Shown here piece by piece: positions 8,041 through 17,157 of a stretch of 49,211 nucleotides of DNA. Position 1 is the first letter of the stretch; every line of letters begins with the position of its first letter. The stretch lies in contig JADHWA010000003.1 in assembly GCA_016783715.1 (NCBI GenBank), positions 1-49,211 on the forward strand, written 5' to 3'. The notes below the pieces were generated by a model. It saw only the letters and a list, made by a program, of their open reading frames with translations, was not told the DNA's origin and did not search any database. This DNA is from Candidatus Omnitrophota bacterium (GTDB lineage: Bacteria > Omnitrophota > Gorgyraeia > Gygaellales > Profunditerraquicolaceae). A program made the position numbers and the translations under genes.

Positions 8041-9411
8041 TTATCTTCTCCCCTTAATCTTTCCGGTTTTAACAAAACCTTCGTAGTGGTGCATTAAAAG
8101 ATGTGATTCTATCTGTTTCACCGTATCAAGCATTACCCCGACGATAATCAGGATTCCCGTACCACCAAAGAATGAAGCCACCAGATACGGAACCTTTAAC
8201 CAGGCCATAATAAAGTCAGGAAATATAGCGATAAATGCGATGAACATGGCACCGGCCAAGGTTATCCGCGTCATTACATAGTCTAGGAACTCCGAGGTGT
8301 TATTTCCCGGCCGCACCCCCGGAATAAATCCGCCGTACTTCTTCATATTCTCCGAAAGGTCTACCGGATTAAAGACAATCGCGGTATAGAAGTAACAGAA
8401 GAAGATGATCAATAGTGCATAGACCAGCGTATATAAGAGATGTCCTCTCACCAGGCTCTGCGATAGCCGCTGAAAAGCAGGATTCGGAATAAATGATGCC
8501 AGGGTCGCCGGAAATAGGATTATCGACTGCGCAAAGATGATCGCGATGACTCCTGACTGATCCACCTTTAACGGGATATAGGTACTCTGGCCGCCAAAGA
8601 TTCTCCTGCCGACTATCCTGCGCGCATACTGAACAGGGATTCTTCTTTGCCCCTGTGTAATCAGGATAACCGCAAAGACTACACCAACCAATAATCCAGC
8701 CATAATCAACAAGGTGATCGGCTGTATCTGGCGTCTGGCAGGATTAAACGGTGAAATCAGAATAATCAGCTGGCTGAATGCTGCCGGAATGCGCGAAATA
8801 ATACCGGCGGTGATTACCAGCGATATACCGTTTCCAATACCCCTCTCCTGTATCTGCTCCCCCAGCCACATGATGAAAATCGTACCGGTAGTAAGGGTGA
8901 GTACGGTTAAGATCCTGAAACCCCACCCCGGACTCATAACTATCTGCAACCCCTCAAACCTGCTGGGATCCTCAAGCCAAAGAGCAATAAAAAAAGACTG
9001 GATAATCGACAGCACTACCGTACCGTAGCGCGTATACTGATTTATCTTCTGATGCCCAACTTTTCCTTCCTTGGATAGCTTCTCCAGGGCCGGGATCACC
9101 GCAGTCAATAGCTGCATGATGATCGAGGCGGAGATATAGGGCATAATCCCCAGGGCGAAGATAGTTAATCTCTCTAATGCGCCTCCGGAGAACATGTTTA
9201 CTATCCCAAAGAGCGCCCCAGCCTGCGTCTGGGAGACCCGGCTAAAAAACTCAGCCAGTGCCGCTCCGTTAATGCCGGGAGTCGGGATATAACAGCCAAT
9301 ACGATAAATTATCAATAACCCTGCGGTAATCAACAGACGCCGCTTAAGGTCAGGTATCTTAAAGGAATTAACTAACGGTGAAAAATTTAAAATCTCAGCT
9401 AGTGACCGCAT
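8041..9411 (-). CDS. secY: Protein translocase channel subunit SecY
   Basis: 456-residue inner-membrane protein forming the Sec channel with SecE (in this window). Ten hydrophobic segments can be traced. Typical motifs are RLLITAGLLIIYRIGCYIPTPG (first membrane helix), SGGALERLTIFALGIMPYI and QRRIPVQYARRIVGRR. The ATG at 9411 gives a 17-nt overlap with rplO; no later in-frame start fits better. It sits in the spc-operon order. Confidence 0.97.
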   Translation of the reverse strand: MRSLAEILNFSPLVNSFKIPDLKRRLLITAGLLIIYRIGCYIPTPGINGAALAEFFSRVSQTQAGALFGIVNMFSGGALERLTIFALGIMPYISASIIMQLLTAVIPALEKLSKEGKVGHQKINQYTRYGTVVLSIIQSFFIALWLEDPSRFEGLQIVMSPGWGFRILTVLTLTTGTIFIMWLGEQIQERGIGNGISLVITAGIISRIPAAFSQLIILISPFNPARRQIQPITLLIMAGLLVGVVFAVILITQGQRRIPVQYARRIVGRRIFGGQSTYIPLKVDQSGVIAIIFAQSIILFPATLASFIPNPAFQRLSQSLVRGHLLYTLVYALLIIFFCYFYTAIVFNPVDLSENMKKYGGFIPGVRPGNNTSEFLDYVMTRITLAGAMFIAFIAIFPDFIMAWLKVPYLVASFFGGTGILIIVGVMLDTVKQIESHLLMHHYEGFVKTGKIKGRR

Positions 9412-9958
9412 CTTTTATGTTGACTATCTTTCCGCCTGCTCCCTCTAACTTTTTCACCGCTGCTTTAGAGAAGGCATGGGCTTGCACGGTTAGGGGGGAT
9501 TTAACCTCGCCCTCTCCCAGAATCTTTACCGGCCTGGTTTTATCCTTTATTAACCCCTTGGTTTCCAGCAGATCGGGGTTTATACTCTCCTGTTTTACCC
9601 GGACTAAATCCTTTAAGTTGACAATCTGATATTTGTCCCTTACCCTGCCGGAGAAGCCGCGCTTTGGTATCCTGCGAATCAAAGGACTGGTTCCCCCTTC
9701 AAAACCAAGATAGAAACCATGACCACTGCGTGAGGTCTGCCCCTTGCTTCCGCGCGTAGATGTTCCTCCATGGCCGGACCCGGAACCTCGACCCAAAATT
9801 CTCTTTCGCTTATGCGCGCCTCGGGGGATAACCAGATTATGCAGCCCCATGCGCAGCTCTTTTTTAACCCGATCCGCGCTCTTCAATTTTTTTGCCGCCT
9901 TTTTTATCTTCGGCGCAAGAAACGCTGGCTTACTCTTTTTTAGAATCTTCTTTCGCAT
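9395..9958 (-). CDS. rplO: Ribosomal protein uL15 with basic N-terminal extension
   Basis: 187 residues. Canonical L15 begins at [20 protein letters not shown] (residue 37) and runs through [18 protein letters not shown] to [15 protein letters not shown]. The first ~36 residues are Lys-rich and unlike the usual start; translation may begin instead at ATG 9850. I keep 9958 because AGGG lies 4 nt before it, while the internal ATG has only a weak AAAGAG. The gene overlaps rpsE by 29 nt, leaving no room for rpmD (L30), which usually sits between them. Confidence 0.94.
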   Translation of the reverse strand: MRKKILKKSKPAFLAPKIKKAAKKLKSADRVKKELRMGLHNLVIPRGAHKRKRILGRGSGSGHGGTSTRGSKGQTSRSGHGFYLGFEGGTSPLIRRIPKRGFSGRVRDKYQIVNLKDLVRVKQESINPDLLETKGLIKDKTRPVKILGEGEVKSPLTVQAHAFSKAAVKKLEGAGGKIVNIKDAVTS

Positions 9959-10427
9959 CTTTCCCTACTTCTTTCCCTACCTTAAGATTTCTTAGTCCTT
10001 CTGCGGTGGCCCGAATCACATTAATCGGATTATTAGATTTAAGACATTTTGTCAGTATATTTTTAATCCCGGCGGCCTCACAAACTGCGCGTACCGGGCC
10101 AGCGGCAATTACTCCTGTACCTTCGGAAGCCGGCTTAAGTAAAACTTTAGCTGCTCCATATCGGCCGATAATCTCATGGGCTATTGTCGTGCCCTCTAAA
10201 GGCACCTTAAATAAACTCTTCTTTGCGCGGCCGAGGCTCTTACGAATAGCTTCGGCGACTTCATTGGCCTTACCCAGGGCAAAGCCTACATGGCCCTTGG
10301 TATCACCCACAACCACCAGGGCGCTGAAATGCATTTTCTTACCGCCCTTAGTAACCTTGGTGACACGGTTAATCGCAATCACTTTTTCGATCAGTTCTGG
10401 CTGCTTCTCAATATTAAATTCTGGCAT
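9930..10427 (-). CDS. rpsE: Ribosomal protein uS5
   Basis: 165-residue 30S protein important for decoding accuracy and for mRNA unwinding at the entry channel. The dsRNA-binding-like N-domain includes [18 protein letters not shown] and the [17 protein letters not shown] loop; the C-domain includes [19 protein letters not shown] and [13 protein letters not shown]. It ends in a short acidic/basic tail. Adjacent to rplR (1 nt) and overlapping rplO. Confidence 0.98.
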   Translation of the reverse strand: MPEFNIEKQPELIEKVIAINRVTKVTKGGKKMHFSALVVVGDTKGHVGFALGKANEVAEAIRKSLGRAKKSLFKVPLEGTTIAHEIIGRYGAAKVLLKPASEGTGVIAAGPVRAVCEAAGIKNILTKCLKSNNPINVIRATAEGLRNLKVGKEVGKDAKEDSKKE

Positions 10428-10428
10428 C

Positions 10429-10797
10429 TTAAAACTCCAATCCCCCTTTTCTCAGAGCATCTGCGAAGGCCTTGACCCTGCCGTGATACAGGTAGCCGGC
10501 CCGATCAAAAACTATTCTGCTAAACCCTTTTGCTTTAAGCTTGGTGCTGAATATCTCGCCTAAAGCGGCAGCTGCCTTAATGTTCCCTCCGGAGTGTACT
10601 TTCTGTTTTATCTCTTTGGAGGTCGTGGAAAGTGAAAATAGGCATCTAGCGGCCGTATCATCAATCACTTCGCCATGAAAATGCTTCAGACTACGCCGAA
10701 TCACCAACCTTGGCCGCTGGGCATCACCCCGCATACGGGTTTTAATCCTTTTGTGCCTCTTGATTCTTAACGCGATTTTTTTACTAATCTTGCTCAC
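10429..10797 (-). CDS. rplR: Ribosomal protein uL18
   Basis: 122-residue 5S rRNA-binding protein of the central protuberance. The basic N-terminus is followed by [35 protein letters not shown] and [20 protein letters not shown], with the usual ending LRKGGLEF. It lies in the rplF-rplR-rpsE order. Confidence 0.97.
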   Translation of the reverse strand: MSKISKKIALRIKRHKRIKTRMRGDAQRPRLVIRRSLKHFHGEVIDDTAARCLFSLSTTSKEIKQKVHSGGNIKAAAALGEIFSTKLKAKGFSRIVFDRAGYLYHGRVKAFADALRKGGLEF

Positions 10798-10812
10798 TTT
10801 AATTTCCTTAGG

Positions 10813-11358
10813 CTACTTAGCGGTTGCCTGGGCCTTGCCGACCTTCTTCTTTACATGTTCACCCAGGTAACGGATCCCCTTACCCTTATACGGCTCAGGA
10901 GGACATACCGCTCGTATCTCGGCAGCAGTCCCCCCAACCTTCTCCTTATCTATCCCGGTAACAACCAACTGGTTCTGTTTCGGGGCTTCTATCTTTATGC
11001 CTTCAGGGATTGGAAAACTTACCGGATGGGAATACCCTAAATTCATATTCAAGGTCTCCCCCTGTACTTGAACCTTGTAGCCGGTGCCAATAACTTCCAA
11101 TTCCTTCTTATACCCCTGATCTACGCCGAAGACCATATTATAAATCAAGGCCCGGGAAAGGCCGTGCATTGATTTATCCCTCTTTGAATCAGCACATCGC
11201 GTAACTATAACCTGATTATCCTTGACTTCAGACTTGATCCGCGGTGATAACGTATATGATAACTTTCCCTTAGGCCCCTCCACCAGGACAACGCCATCTT
11301 TGACCTGGACTTTGACTCCTTTGGGGATCTCGATTGGTTTTTTTCCGACTAAAGACAT
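10813..11358 (-). CDS. rplF: Ribosomal protein uL6
   Basis: 181-residue 50S protein near the sarcin-ricin loop and factor-binding site. The N-terminal half reads MSLVGKKPIEIPKGVKVQV and GPKGKLSYTLSP; the C-terminal half carries the L6 signature PEPYKGKGIRYLGEHVKKK. Length and order (rpsH-rplF-rplR) are typical. Confidence 0.98.
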   Translation of the reverse strand: MSLVGKKPIEIPKGVKVQVKDGVVLVEGPKGKLSYTLSPRIKSEVKDNQVIVTRCADSKRDKSMHGLSRALIYNMVFGVDQGYKKELEVIGTGYKVQVQGETLNMNLGYSHPVSFPIPEGIKIEAPKQNQLVVTGIDKEKVGGTAAEIRAVCPPEPYKGKGIRYLGEHVKKKVGKAQATAK

Positions 11359-11371
11359 AGCGATTTAGCTC

Positions 11372-11767
11372 CTACCATATGTACATTAAGACCTCGCCGC
11401 CTACTCCCTTTTCGCGCGCCTGGTTATCCGTAACCAACCCGGCTGAGGTCGAAATAATCGCCAGGCCCTTACCCCGCAAAACTCTTGGGATCTCTTCTTT
11501 GTTTACGTATACCCGCAGTCCCGGGCGGGAGATCCGCTTTAGATTTATAATCGCCGGTTTACCGGAAATATATTTTAAATATACTTTCAGCCTTCCCTGC
11601 TTTTTATCTTCAATAGATTTAAATGTATCGATATACTCTTCTTTCTGCAAGATCTCCAATATGGACTTAATGATCTTGGAGGCCGGCATATCAACGCTCT
11701 CCTTCTTTACCATTGAGCCGTTACGAATTATGGTTAAGGCATCTGCAATCGGATCTGTTAGCGCCAT
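11372..11767 (-). CDS. rpsH: Ribosomal protein uS8
   Basis: 131-residue 16S rRNA-binding protein; in E. coli it also regulates the spc operon. The N-terminus MALTDPIADALTIIRNG and the C-terminal signature GLAIISTSAGLVTDNQAREK followed by GGEVLMYIW are canonical. It lies between rpsN and rplF. Confidence 0.98.
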   Translation of the reverse strand: MALTDPIADALTIIRNGSMVKKESVDMPASKIIKSILEILQKEEYIDTFKSIEDKKQGRLKVYLKYISGKPAIINLKRISRPGLRVYVNKEEIPRVLRGKGLAIISTSAGLVTDNQAREKGVGGEVLMYIW

Positions 11768-11781
11768 CTTCTCTCCTTAAA

Positions 11782-11967
11782 TTACCAGCTAGCTTTCTTT
11801 ACTCCTGGAATCATCCCCTGCCAAGCCAGCTCCCTAAAGCAGATACGGCAGAGCTGAAATCTGCGCAAATATCCACCTGAACGCCCGCAGATAGGGCAAC
11901 GATTATAGTTACGCGAAGAAAACTTAGTTTTCCTCTTCCATCTTGCTATCTGTGACTTCTTGGCCAT
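11782..11967 (-). CDS. rpsN: Ribosomal protein uS14, type Z (zinc-binding)
   Basis: 61 residues, the short zinc form of S14. [20 protein letters not shown] carries the four Cys, and [11 protein letters not shown] is the standard end. The ATG is separated from the family A3 terminus CTCATTAAA by one base, with no Shine-Dalgarno. A larger frame overlapping from 11924 to 12118 is out of frame and not supported. Confidence 0.97.
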   Translation of the reverse strand: MAKKSQIARWKRKTKFSSRNYNRCPICGRSGGYLRRFQLCRICFRELAWQGMIPGVKKASW

Positions 11968-11968
11968 C

Positions 11969-12214
11969 TTTAATGAGCAGACCCAGCCCTTGCATGCAAG
12001 GGCGGGGTAGCTGCTTCGTTAAGTTTGTCTCCAGTGTCTGCGAATTGAACCCCCCACCACTTTTTGACAAAACTTTTAAATAAAATCTACTTCGTTTATT
12101 TTGCCACTTCGCGCACATATCTTACTACCACCCCACTCTCCAAAAAAGTGGTGCGGGGTCAAATTCGGCATCGAGCTTACGTTCATTATCATTCCGTAAG
12201 TTCGTGCCTCATTT
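11969..12214. repeat. Family A element A3 between rplE and rpsN
   Basis: A 246-bp copy with termini TTTAATGAGC and CCTCATTT. The first hairpin has the outer stem GCAGAC/GTCTGC and an inserted CCCTTGCATGCAAGGG palindrome. The central stem is CCCCCCACCACTTTTT paired with AAAAAGTGGTGCGGGG. The last hairpin pairs GAGCTTACG with CGTAAGTTC. The last 26 bases (12189-12214) are translated as the rplE C-terminus. Confidence 0.92.
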
Positions 12215-12758
12215 GAAACGGCATGCCGAAAAGCTTCAGCAACTCTCTGGAATATCCCGGTGTTTTAGAGTTTTTAATCACAAAACTTATATCCATACCC
12301 TGTGCACGACCGATCTTATCGTATTCGATCTCAGAGAATATACTCTGATCCGCTAAACCAAGCGTATAATTACCCGCCTTATCAAAGGACTTAATAGAGA
12401 TTCCTCTAAAATCTCTGATCCTGGGCATGGCTATGTTGATCAGACGATCCATAAACTCATACATTATCTTGCTGCGCAGGGTAACCTTACAGCCTACCGG
12501 ATGGTTCTCTCTTACTTTAAAGTTAGATATCGCCTTTTTTGCTCTTCTGATTATCGGCTTCTGACCCGTAATCAGGCCCAGCTCTACCATGGCCTTATCC
12601 AATACCTTAACATCATCCAAGGCTTCCCCTACCCCCATGTTGATTACAATCTTCTCCAGATGCGGAACAGCCAGATTATTCTTGATGGCAAATTTCTTCC
12701 TCATCTGGGGGATTATTTCTTTATTATATCTTTCTAATAATCTCGGAGTCGTGGCCAT
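12189..12758 (-). CDS. rplE: Ribosomal protein uL5, C-terminus extended into a repeat
   Basis: 189-residue 5S rRNA-binding protein of the central protuberance. Motifs are LEKIVINMGVGEA, GQKPIIRRAKKAISNFKVRE, GCKVTLRSKIMYEF and RIRDFRGIS. The family normally stops around GMPF plus one to three residues. Here GMPF is followed by QMRHELTE before a TGA, all read from the family A3 terminus. The start overlaps the rplX stop (TAATG). Confidence 0.97.
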   Translation of the reverse strand: MATTPRLLERYNKEIIPQMRKKFAIKNNLAVPHLEKIVINMGVGEALDDVKVLDKAMVELGLITGQKPIIRRAKKAISNFKVRENHPVGCKVTLRSKIMYEFMDRLINIAMPRIRDFRGISIKSFDKAGNYTLGLADQSIFSEIEYDKIGRAQGMDISFVIKNSKTPGYSRELLKLFGMPFQMRHELTE

Positions 12759-13069
12759 TAAATTACCTCTTTACAGGTTTTACAGATTCTCTCTTTTTGC
12801 TTCTTTCCGGCAACTACGAATCCAGAGCGTTTTGGGGCATTGCACTGTTTGCAGATAAGCATCAGATTGCTGATCTGAAGCGGTGCTTCCACTGATACTA
12901 TCCCGCCCTGTTGATCAGTCTGAGTCCTGCGCTTGTGCTTCTTTAGCATATTTACCCCTTCAACCAGGGCACGGTTCTCTTCGGCAAATACGGCTAATAT
13001 TTTCCCGCGTTTACCGTTATCTTTACCTTTTGTCACCTGCACTGTATCGCCTTTTCTTATCTTTAGCAT
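12758..13069 (-). CDS. rplX: Ribosomal protein uL24 with C-terminal zinc ribbon
   Basis: 103-residue assembly initiator of 50S. The KOW-type N-terminus KIRKGDTVQVTKGKDNGKRG is followed by GVNMLKKHKR. The C-terminus carries CKQC and CKTC, a zinc-ribbon variant seen in many bacteria. The stop overlaps the rplE start by one nucleotide. Confidence 0.97.
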   Translation of the reverse strand: MLKIRKGDTVQVTKGKDNGKRGKILAVFAEENRALVEGVNMLKKHKRRTQTDQQGGIVSVEAPLQISNLMLICKQCNAPKRSGFVVAGKKQKERICKTCKEVI

Positions 13070-13071
13070 AT

Positions 13072-13440
13072 CTATATAACCTCTGGGGCCAGTGAAATTA
13101 TCTTGGTAAAATTCCTCTCTCTTAACTCTCTTGCCACCGGACCAAATACGCGCGTACCCCTTGGATTCAACTGAGCATCGATAAAAACTATGGCATTACG
13201 GTCAAAGCGCAAAATTGAGCCGTCCTCCCGGCGAATCGCCTGGCGCGTACGTACAACTACGGCCTTTGCTACTTCACCCTTCTTGACTGTGGCATCGTGA
13301 GAAGCCTCTTTGACGTTGACGTTGATAATGTCGCCTATTACGGCAAAGAAGCAGTTCTTTTTACCTAAGACCGAAATCATTGCCGCTCTTTTGGCTCCGG
13401 TATTATCAGCGATATCCAGAATTGATCTTAATTGAATCAT
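13072..13440 (-). CDS. rplN: Ribosomal protein uL14
   Basis: 122 residues at the subunit interface. [55 protein letters not shown] and IISLAPEVI are canonical. It sits between rpsQ and rplX with 2-3 nt spacing. Confidence 0.98.
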   Translation of the reverse strand: MIQLRSILDIADNTGAKRAAMISVLGKKNCFFAVIGDIINVNVKEASHDATVKKGEVAKAVVVRTRQAIRREDGSILRFDRNAIVFIDAQLNPRGTRVFGPVARELRERNFTKIISLAPEVI

Positions 13441-13443
13441 AAT

Positions 13444-13719
13444 TTAAGAGTCCTTGATTTGAACATCCGCAAGCGGTGCTTTTTTTACGACTGCGACTAC
13501 CCTAAAACGCTTGTCCTTTGACATTGGACGAGTCTGTACAATCTTTACTTGATCTCCGAGCTTTGCCGATTCCTTTTCATCGTGGGCTTTATATTTATTA
13601 TAACGCTTTATAATCCTACCGTATTTATGGTGCTTGGAAAGATGCATAATGCGAACAATTACCGTCTTTTGCATCTTATCACTTACCACTGTACCGATAA
13701 ATTCCTTGTGTCTACCCAT
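13444..13719 (-). CDS. rpsQ: Ribosomal protein uS17
   Basis: 91-residue OB-fold 30S protein. It shows the S17 signature in GTVVSDKMQKTVIVRI, then KYKAHDEKESAKLGDQVKI and RPMSKDKRFRVVAVV. The start overlaps the end of rpmC by 8 nt. Confidence 0.97.
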   Translation of the reverse strand: MGRHKEFIGTVVSDKMQKTVIVRIMHLSKHHKYGRIIKRYNKYKAHDEKESAKLGDQVKIVQTRPMSKDKRFRVVAVVKKAPLADVQIKDS

Positions 13720-13912
13720 CTTTATTCTCTTTCTTCTTATTTAGGAGAGTCTGAACCCGTGCAATATCCTTCTTAACCAAAGAGAACATATGCGGCTTCT
13801 CTACATTGCCGCTATAACGCTGCTGATTCAGCTTAAAAAGCTCCTGCCGCAGCGCTCTCTCCTTCTGCGCTAATTCTTCTATTGTTAGATTACGTAACTC
13901 AGCTATCTTCAT
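13712..13912 (-). CDS. rpmC: Ribosomal protein uL29
   Basis: 66-residue helical-hairpin protein near the tunnel exit and the SRP/trigger-factor docking site. It has MKIAELRNLTIEELAQKERA, LFKLNQQRYSGNVEKPH and ARVQTLLNKKK. It overlaps rpsQ and is separated from rplP by the family B1 element. Confidence 0.96.
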   Translation of the reverse strand: MKIAELRNLTIEELAQKERALRQELFKLNQQRYSGNVEKPHMFSLVKKDIARVQTLLNKKKENKDG

Positions 13913-13925
13913 CCTTTACTCTCTC

Positions 13926-14062
13926 TTATAATTCTCACGTATAATAATATTGAATTATAAGTGATTACACAGATTTATTTAGATTACACAGATAAAGTCT
14001 TAATCGGTGTAATCTTTTCTTTAATAATCTTTTCAATCAGGCATCCTGCTTATCCTTACTAG
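13926..14062. repeat. Family B three-hairpin element B1 between rplP and rpmC
   Basis: Three consecutive inverted repeats on the plus strand. First, TTATAATTC pairs with GAATTATAA (about 13926-13960). Second, two direct GATTACACAGAT copies are followed by AATCGGTGTAATC, which pairs with them. Third, AGGCATCC pairs with GGATGCCT (about 14038-14062), ending just beyond the rplP stop. The same three-part layout recurs between rplJ and rplL (B2) with a different first stem. Confidence 0.82.
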
Positions 14063-14068
14063 GGATGC

Positions 14069-14485
14069 CTACTTATGCGCCCGGGTTATAAACTTAGCCC
14101 TGAACGGGAGTTTATAGACCGCCAGCCTAAAACAGTTCTTTGCGTACTCCTCCGGAATGCCGCCTAATTCAAAGAGAACCATCCCTCTCTTAATTACTGC
14201 CACCCAATGATCAAGGTCGCCCTTGCCCTTACCCATGCGCACTTCTGCCGGCTTCTTGGTTACTGATTTATCCGGGAATACCCTGATCCAAAGCCTTCCG
14301 CCTTTATGGAGCTGCCTGGCCAAAAGCACACGTATAGCCTCGATTTGGTTATTCTTCATCCAGCCGTTCTCAAGCGCTTTTAAGCCAAACTCTCCGAAAG
14401 CCAAAGTAGAGCCTGCCACTGCAATACCGCGCCGCGATCCCTTTTGCTGTTTACGATATTTTACTCTTTTTGGCATTAAAGGCAT
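14069..14485 (-). CDS. rplP: Ribosomal protein uL16
   Basis: 138-residue 50S protein at the A-site side of the central protuberance. It shows MPKRVKYRKQQKGSRRGIA, the L16 signature in ENGWMKNNQIEAIRVLLAR, and RVFPDKSVTKKPAEVRMGKG. The first ATG (14485) is preferred because GAGGGGAC, inside the end of rpsC, lies at good spacing; a second ATG three codons later is possible. Confidence 0.97.
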   Translation of the reverse strand: MPLMPKRVKYRKQQKGSRRGIAVAGSTLAFGEFGLKALENGWMKNNQIEAIRVLLARQLHKGGRLWIRVFPDKSVTKKPAEVRMGKGKGDLDHWVAVIKRGMVLFELGGIPEEYAKNCFRLAVYKLPFRAKFITRAHK

Positions 14486-14488
14486 TTT

Positions 14489-15187
14489 TTAAGTCCCCTC
14501 TTTAACTTGCCGATTCCCGCTCTTTACTTCCTGCTGCGGTTTAACTGATACCGCAGGCCTACCCAAAATTTCTCCGCGATAGATCCAGGCCTTAACACCG
14601 ATTATCCCGTAAGTAGTACGGCTTTCGGCAAAACCATAGTCTATATCTGCCCTTAATGTCTGTAAAGGAATTGACCCTCTCTTAAAAGTCTCAGTACGCG
14701 ACATTTCAGCTCCGTTTAATCTGCCGGCACAACAGATTTTGATTCCTCCGGCTCCGGCGTTAATTGATTGCTCTATCGCACGTTTAACTGCCCTGCGGAA
14801 TGCTATTCTGCGCTCAAGCTGCAGAGCCACGTTTTCGGCCACTAACTGCGCATCCAAGAAAGGCTTCTTTACCTCTTCTATATCTATAGAGACCTCCCGC
14901 TGCAATAGACTATTTATATCTTCGCGTAAACGCTCAATATCCGCCCCGTGACGGCCGATAATTATCCCCGGCCGGGCAGATAGTATGCGGATACGGATCC
15001 GCCGGGTGAGCCTCTCAATAATAATTGTCGAGACGGCCGCCTGCCTAGTCCGCTCTTTAATAAGTTTTCTTACCTGATAATCTTCTTTAATAAAACGCCC
15101 GTAATCAGGAGACTTTGCATACCAGCGACTATGCCAGTTGCGGATGTATCCCAATCTTAGCACAAACGGATGGACCTTTTGCCCCAT
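14489..15187 (-). CDS. rpsC: Ribosomal protein uS3
   Basis: 232 residues; binds the mRNA entry side of the 30S head. MGQKVHPFVLRLGYIRNWHS, the KH domain with RPGIIIGRHGADIERLR, and the C-terminal GAGGIKICCAGRLNGAEMSR and GIIGVKAWIYRGEIL are clear. It lies between rplV and rplP. Confidence 0.98.
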   Translation of the reverse strand: MGQKVHPFVLRLGYIRNWHSRWYAKSPDYGRFIKEDYQVRKLIKERTRQAAVSTIIIERLTRRIRIRILSARPGIIIGRHGADIERLREDINSLLQREVSIDIEEVKKPFLDAQLVAENVALQLERRIAFRRAVKRAIEQSINAGAGGIKICCAGRLNGAEMSRTETFKRGSIPLQTLRADIDYGFAESRTTYGIIGVKAWIYRGEILGRPAVSVKPQQEVKSGNRQVKEGT

Positions 15188-15202
15188 ATTATTTATCCTT
15201 AT

Positions 15203-15541
15203 TTAGACTTTGTTCTTAATATCCAATTCAATCTTTATATGCGAGGTTCTCTTTTTTATCCCGGCAGCCCTTCCGAAAGCACGCGCCCTATACCTCTTCC
15301 ATGCCGGTCCGCCGTCACAAACTATTCTAGATATATACAGCTGCTCAGCATTAAAACCTTTGACCTTGGCGTTGGCGATTGCGGATCTGAGTATCTTAAT
15401 CAGGAATTCTTTAGGCCTTCTATTTATATGAACCAGGATCACCTCGGCTTCTCTGGCGTCCTTATCTCTGATTAGATCACAGACCTGTCTTACCTTGGTC
15501 GGTGAGATCCTTACAAATTTTGATGATGCCTGTGCTATCAT
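15203..15541 (-). CDS. rplV: Ribosomal protein uL22
   Basis: 112-residue protein lining the exit tunnel. It has FVRISPTKVRQVCDLIR and the long hairpin region YISRIVCDGGPAWKRYRARA followed by GRAAGIKKRTSHIKIEL. The ATG directly abuts the family A4 terminus CTCATTAAA; no Shine-Dalgarno is visible. Confidence 0.97.
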   Translation of the reverse strand: MIAQASSKFVRISPTKVRQVCDLIRDKDAREAEVILVHINRRPKEFLIKILRSAIANAKVKGFNAEQLYISRIVCDGGPAWKRYRARAFGRAAGIKKRTSHIKIELDIKNKV

Positions 15542-15740
15542 TTTAATGAGCAGACGACTTTCGGAACGACAGTGACGTAAGTCGTAGGCCGTAAGGCCGT
15601 CTGCGAATTAACCCTTGACATTTACCTAAATTTATTTGCTTTAGGAAGATGTCAAGGGTAAGTTCGGACATATAAGTTATGTCGCTTTCGGTCTTCAAAT
15701 TTATAATATTCAGCTCCATAACTTATGTCCTCACTTATTA
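15542..15740. repeat. Family A element A4 between rpsS and rplV
   Basis: About 199 bp. Hairpin 1: outer GCAGACG/CGTCTGC. The central stem differs from the common type: ACCCTTGACAT pairs with ATGTCAAGGGT. Hairpin 3: GGACAT..AAGTTATG pairs with CATAACTTATGTCC. The rpsS stop TAA (15738-15740) begins the element in transcription direction, and the rplV ATG follows the other terminus with no gap. Confidence 0.93.
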
Positions 15741-16025
15741 TGTCTTATCTACCGCCTTTTTGGCCTTTACCCCGCCATGCTTCTTAAAGATCCGCGAAGG
15801 GGCAAATTCCCCTAATTTATGACCGACCATATTTTCGGTGACAAAAACCGGAACATGTCTACGGCCGTCATGGACCGCAAAAGTCAATCCCACGAAATCC
15901 GGGGCGATAGTCGATCGACGTGACCAGGTCCTGATCGCGATACGGGTCCCGGTGCGCCTTGTCCTCTCGATCTTCTTCAATAATTTTTCGTCTATAAAGG
16001 GCCCTTTTTTGATTGAACGCGCCAT
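15738..16025 (-). CDS. rpsS: Ribosomal protein uS19
   Basis: 95-residue 30S head protein. [40 protein letters not shown] and the signature [12 protein letters not shown] are present. The ribosome site AGGAGAG is inside the end of rplB. The TAA stop is the first codon of the family A4 element. Confidence 0.98.
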   Translation of the reverse strand: MARSIKKGPFIDEKLLKKIERTRRTGTRIAIRTWSRRSTIAPDFVGLTFAVHDGRRHVPVFVTENMVGHKLGEFAPSRIFKKHGGVKAKKAVDKT

Positions 16026-16027
16026 TT

Positions 16028-16861
16028 TTACTCTCTCCTCTTTACGATGAATTTATCAGAATAACGGTGCCGACTCCTGGTCCTATATCCTTTAGTAGGC
16101 TTCCCCCAAGGTGTAACCGGATGCGGATTACCCTGACCGGCCTTACCCTCTCCGCCGCCGTGGGGATGATCCACCGGATTCATCGCTACACCTCTTACTG
16201 TCGGCCGTATCCCTAACCAACGATTTCGCCCGGCCTTTCCTACGCTTACAGCCTCATGCTCCACATTGCTCAACTGTCCGATAGTGGCGCGGCAATCAAG
16301 ATTAACTAACCTTACCTCTGTCGAGGGCAGCTTTACGTGGGCCCAATTCTCATCCTTAGCCATAATCTGTGCCGAAGAGCCTGCGCTCCTGACAACCTGA
16401 CCTCCCCGGCCTTTAGCCAATTCGAGATTATGAATCATGGTGCCTGAGGGAATATGTCTGAGAAGTAGAGAGTTTCCCACCTTGATCTCGGTATCCTTCT
16501 TAGCAGATGAGACAACCTGATCACCCGGCCCCAATCCCAGCGGTGCCAGGATGTACCTTTTGGTATTATTCGGATATTGCAACAAGGCGATACGTGTAGA
16601 ACGGTTAGGGTCATATTCAATAGCGATAACCTTTGCCGGCTGATCCAACAGATCACGTTTAAAATCTATGATTCTCAACAGGCGCTTATGTCCGCCGCCC
16701 TGATGCCGGACAGTGATTCGGCCGTAGGAATTTCTGCCACCGGACTTCTTAAGCGGACGGGTTAATGATTTTTCCGGGTGATCCTTTGTAATCTCGGAAA
16801 AATCTGATCCACTCATCCAGCGCCTTGAAGGTGTAGTCGGTTTGAATTTTTTAAGTCCCAT
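16028..16861 (-). CDS. rplB: Ribosomal protein uL2
   Basis: 277-residue protein essential for subunit joining and peptidyl transfer. It shows [19 protein letters not shown], the RNA-binding domain ending with [17 protein letters not shown] (with the conserved functional His) and [19 protein letters not shown] precedes the ATG. Confidence 0.98.
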   Translation of the reverse strand: MGLKKFKPTTPSRRWMSGSDFSEITKDHPEKSLTRPLKKSGGRNSYGRITVRHQGGGHKRLLRIIDFKRDLLDQPAKVIAIEYDPNRSTRIALLQYPNNTKRYILAPLGLGPGDQVVSSAKKDTEIKVGNSLLLRHIPSGTMIHNLELAKGRGGQVVRSAGSSAQIMAKDENWAHVKLPSTEVRLVNLDCRATIGQLSNVEHEAVSVGKAGRNRWLGIRPTVRGVAMNPVDHPHGGGEGKAGQGNPHPVTPWGKPTKGYRTRSRHRYSDKFIVKRRE

Positions 16862-16869
16862 AATTCTTC

Positions 16870-17139
16870 CTATTCTATCTTTTGACCTGCAGCTAACCTA
16901 ACATAGGCCTTCTTGGTATCGGGGGTCTTCCCGGGCTGGTGCCTGACACGTTTGATCTTGCCCTTTGCCACGATGGTGTTGACATCCTCCACCTTTACCT
17001 TATAAACCTCTTCAACTGCCCGTTTAATCTCTATCTTATTTGCCGCCTTGTCCACCAGGAATAAATATTTACCTTCCGGCTCACCGGCTATGGACTTTTC
17101 TGTGCGCAGCACTGATTTTATGATATAGTATGAATCCAC
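16870..17139 (-). CDS. rplW: Ribosomal protein uL23
   Basis: 89 residues at the tunnel exit, a docking site for trigger factor and SRP. It has [38 protein letters not shown] and [20 protein letters not shown]. Translation starts with GTG (17137-17139) after AAGGAGA. Confidence 0.96.
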   Translation of the reverse strand: MDSYYIIKSVLRTEKSIAGEPEGKYLFLVDKAANKIEIKRAVEEVYKVKVEDVNTIVAKGKIKRVRHQPGKTPDTKKAYVRLAAGQKIE

Positions 17140-17157
17140 TTCTTCTCCTTGAGTCTA

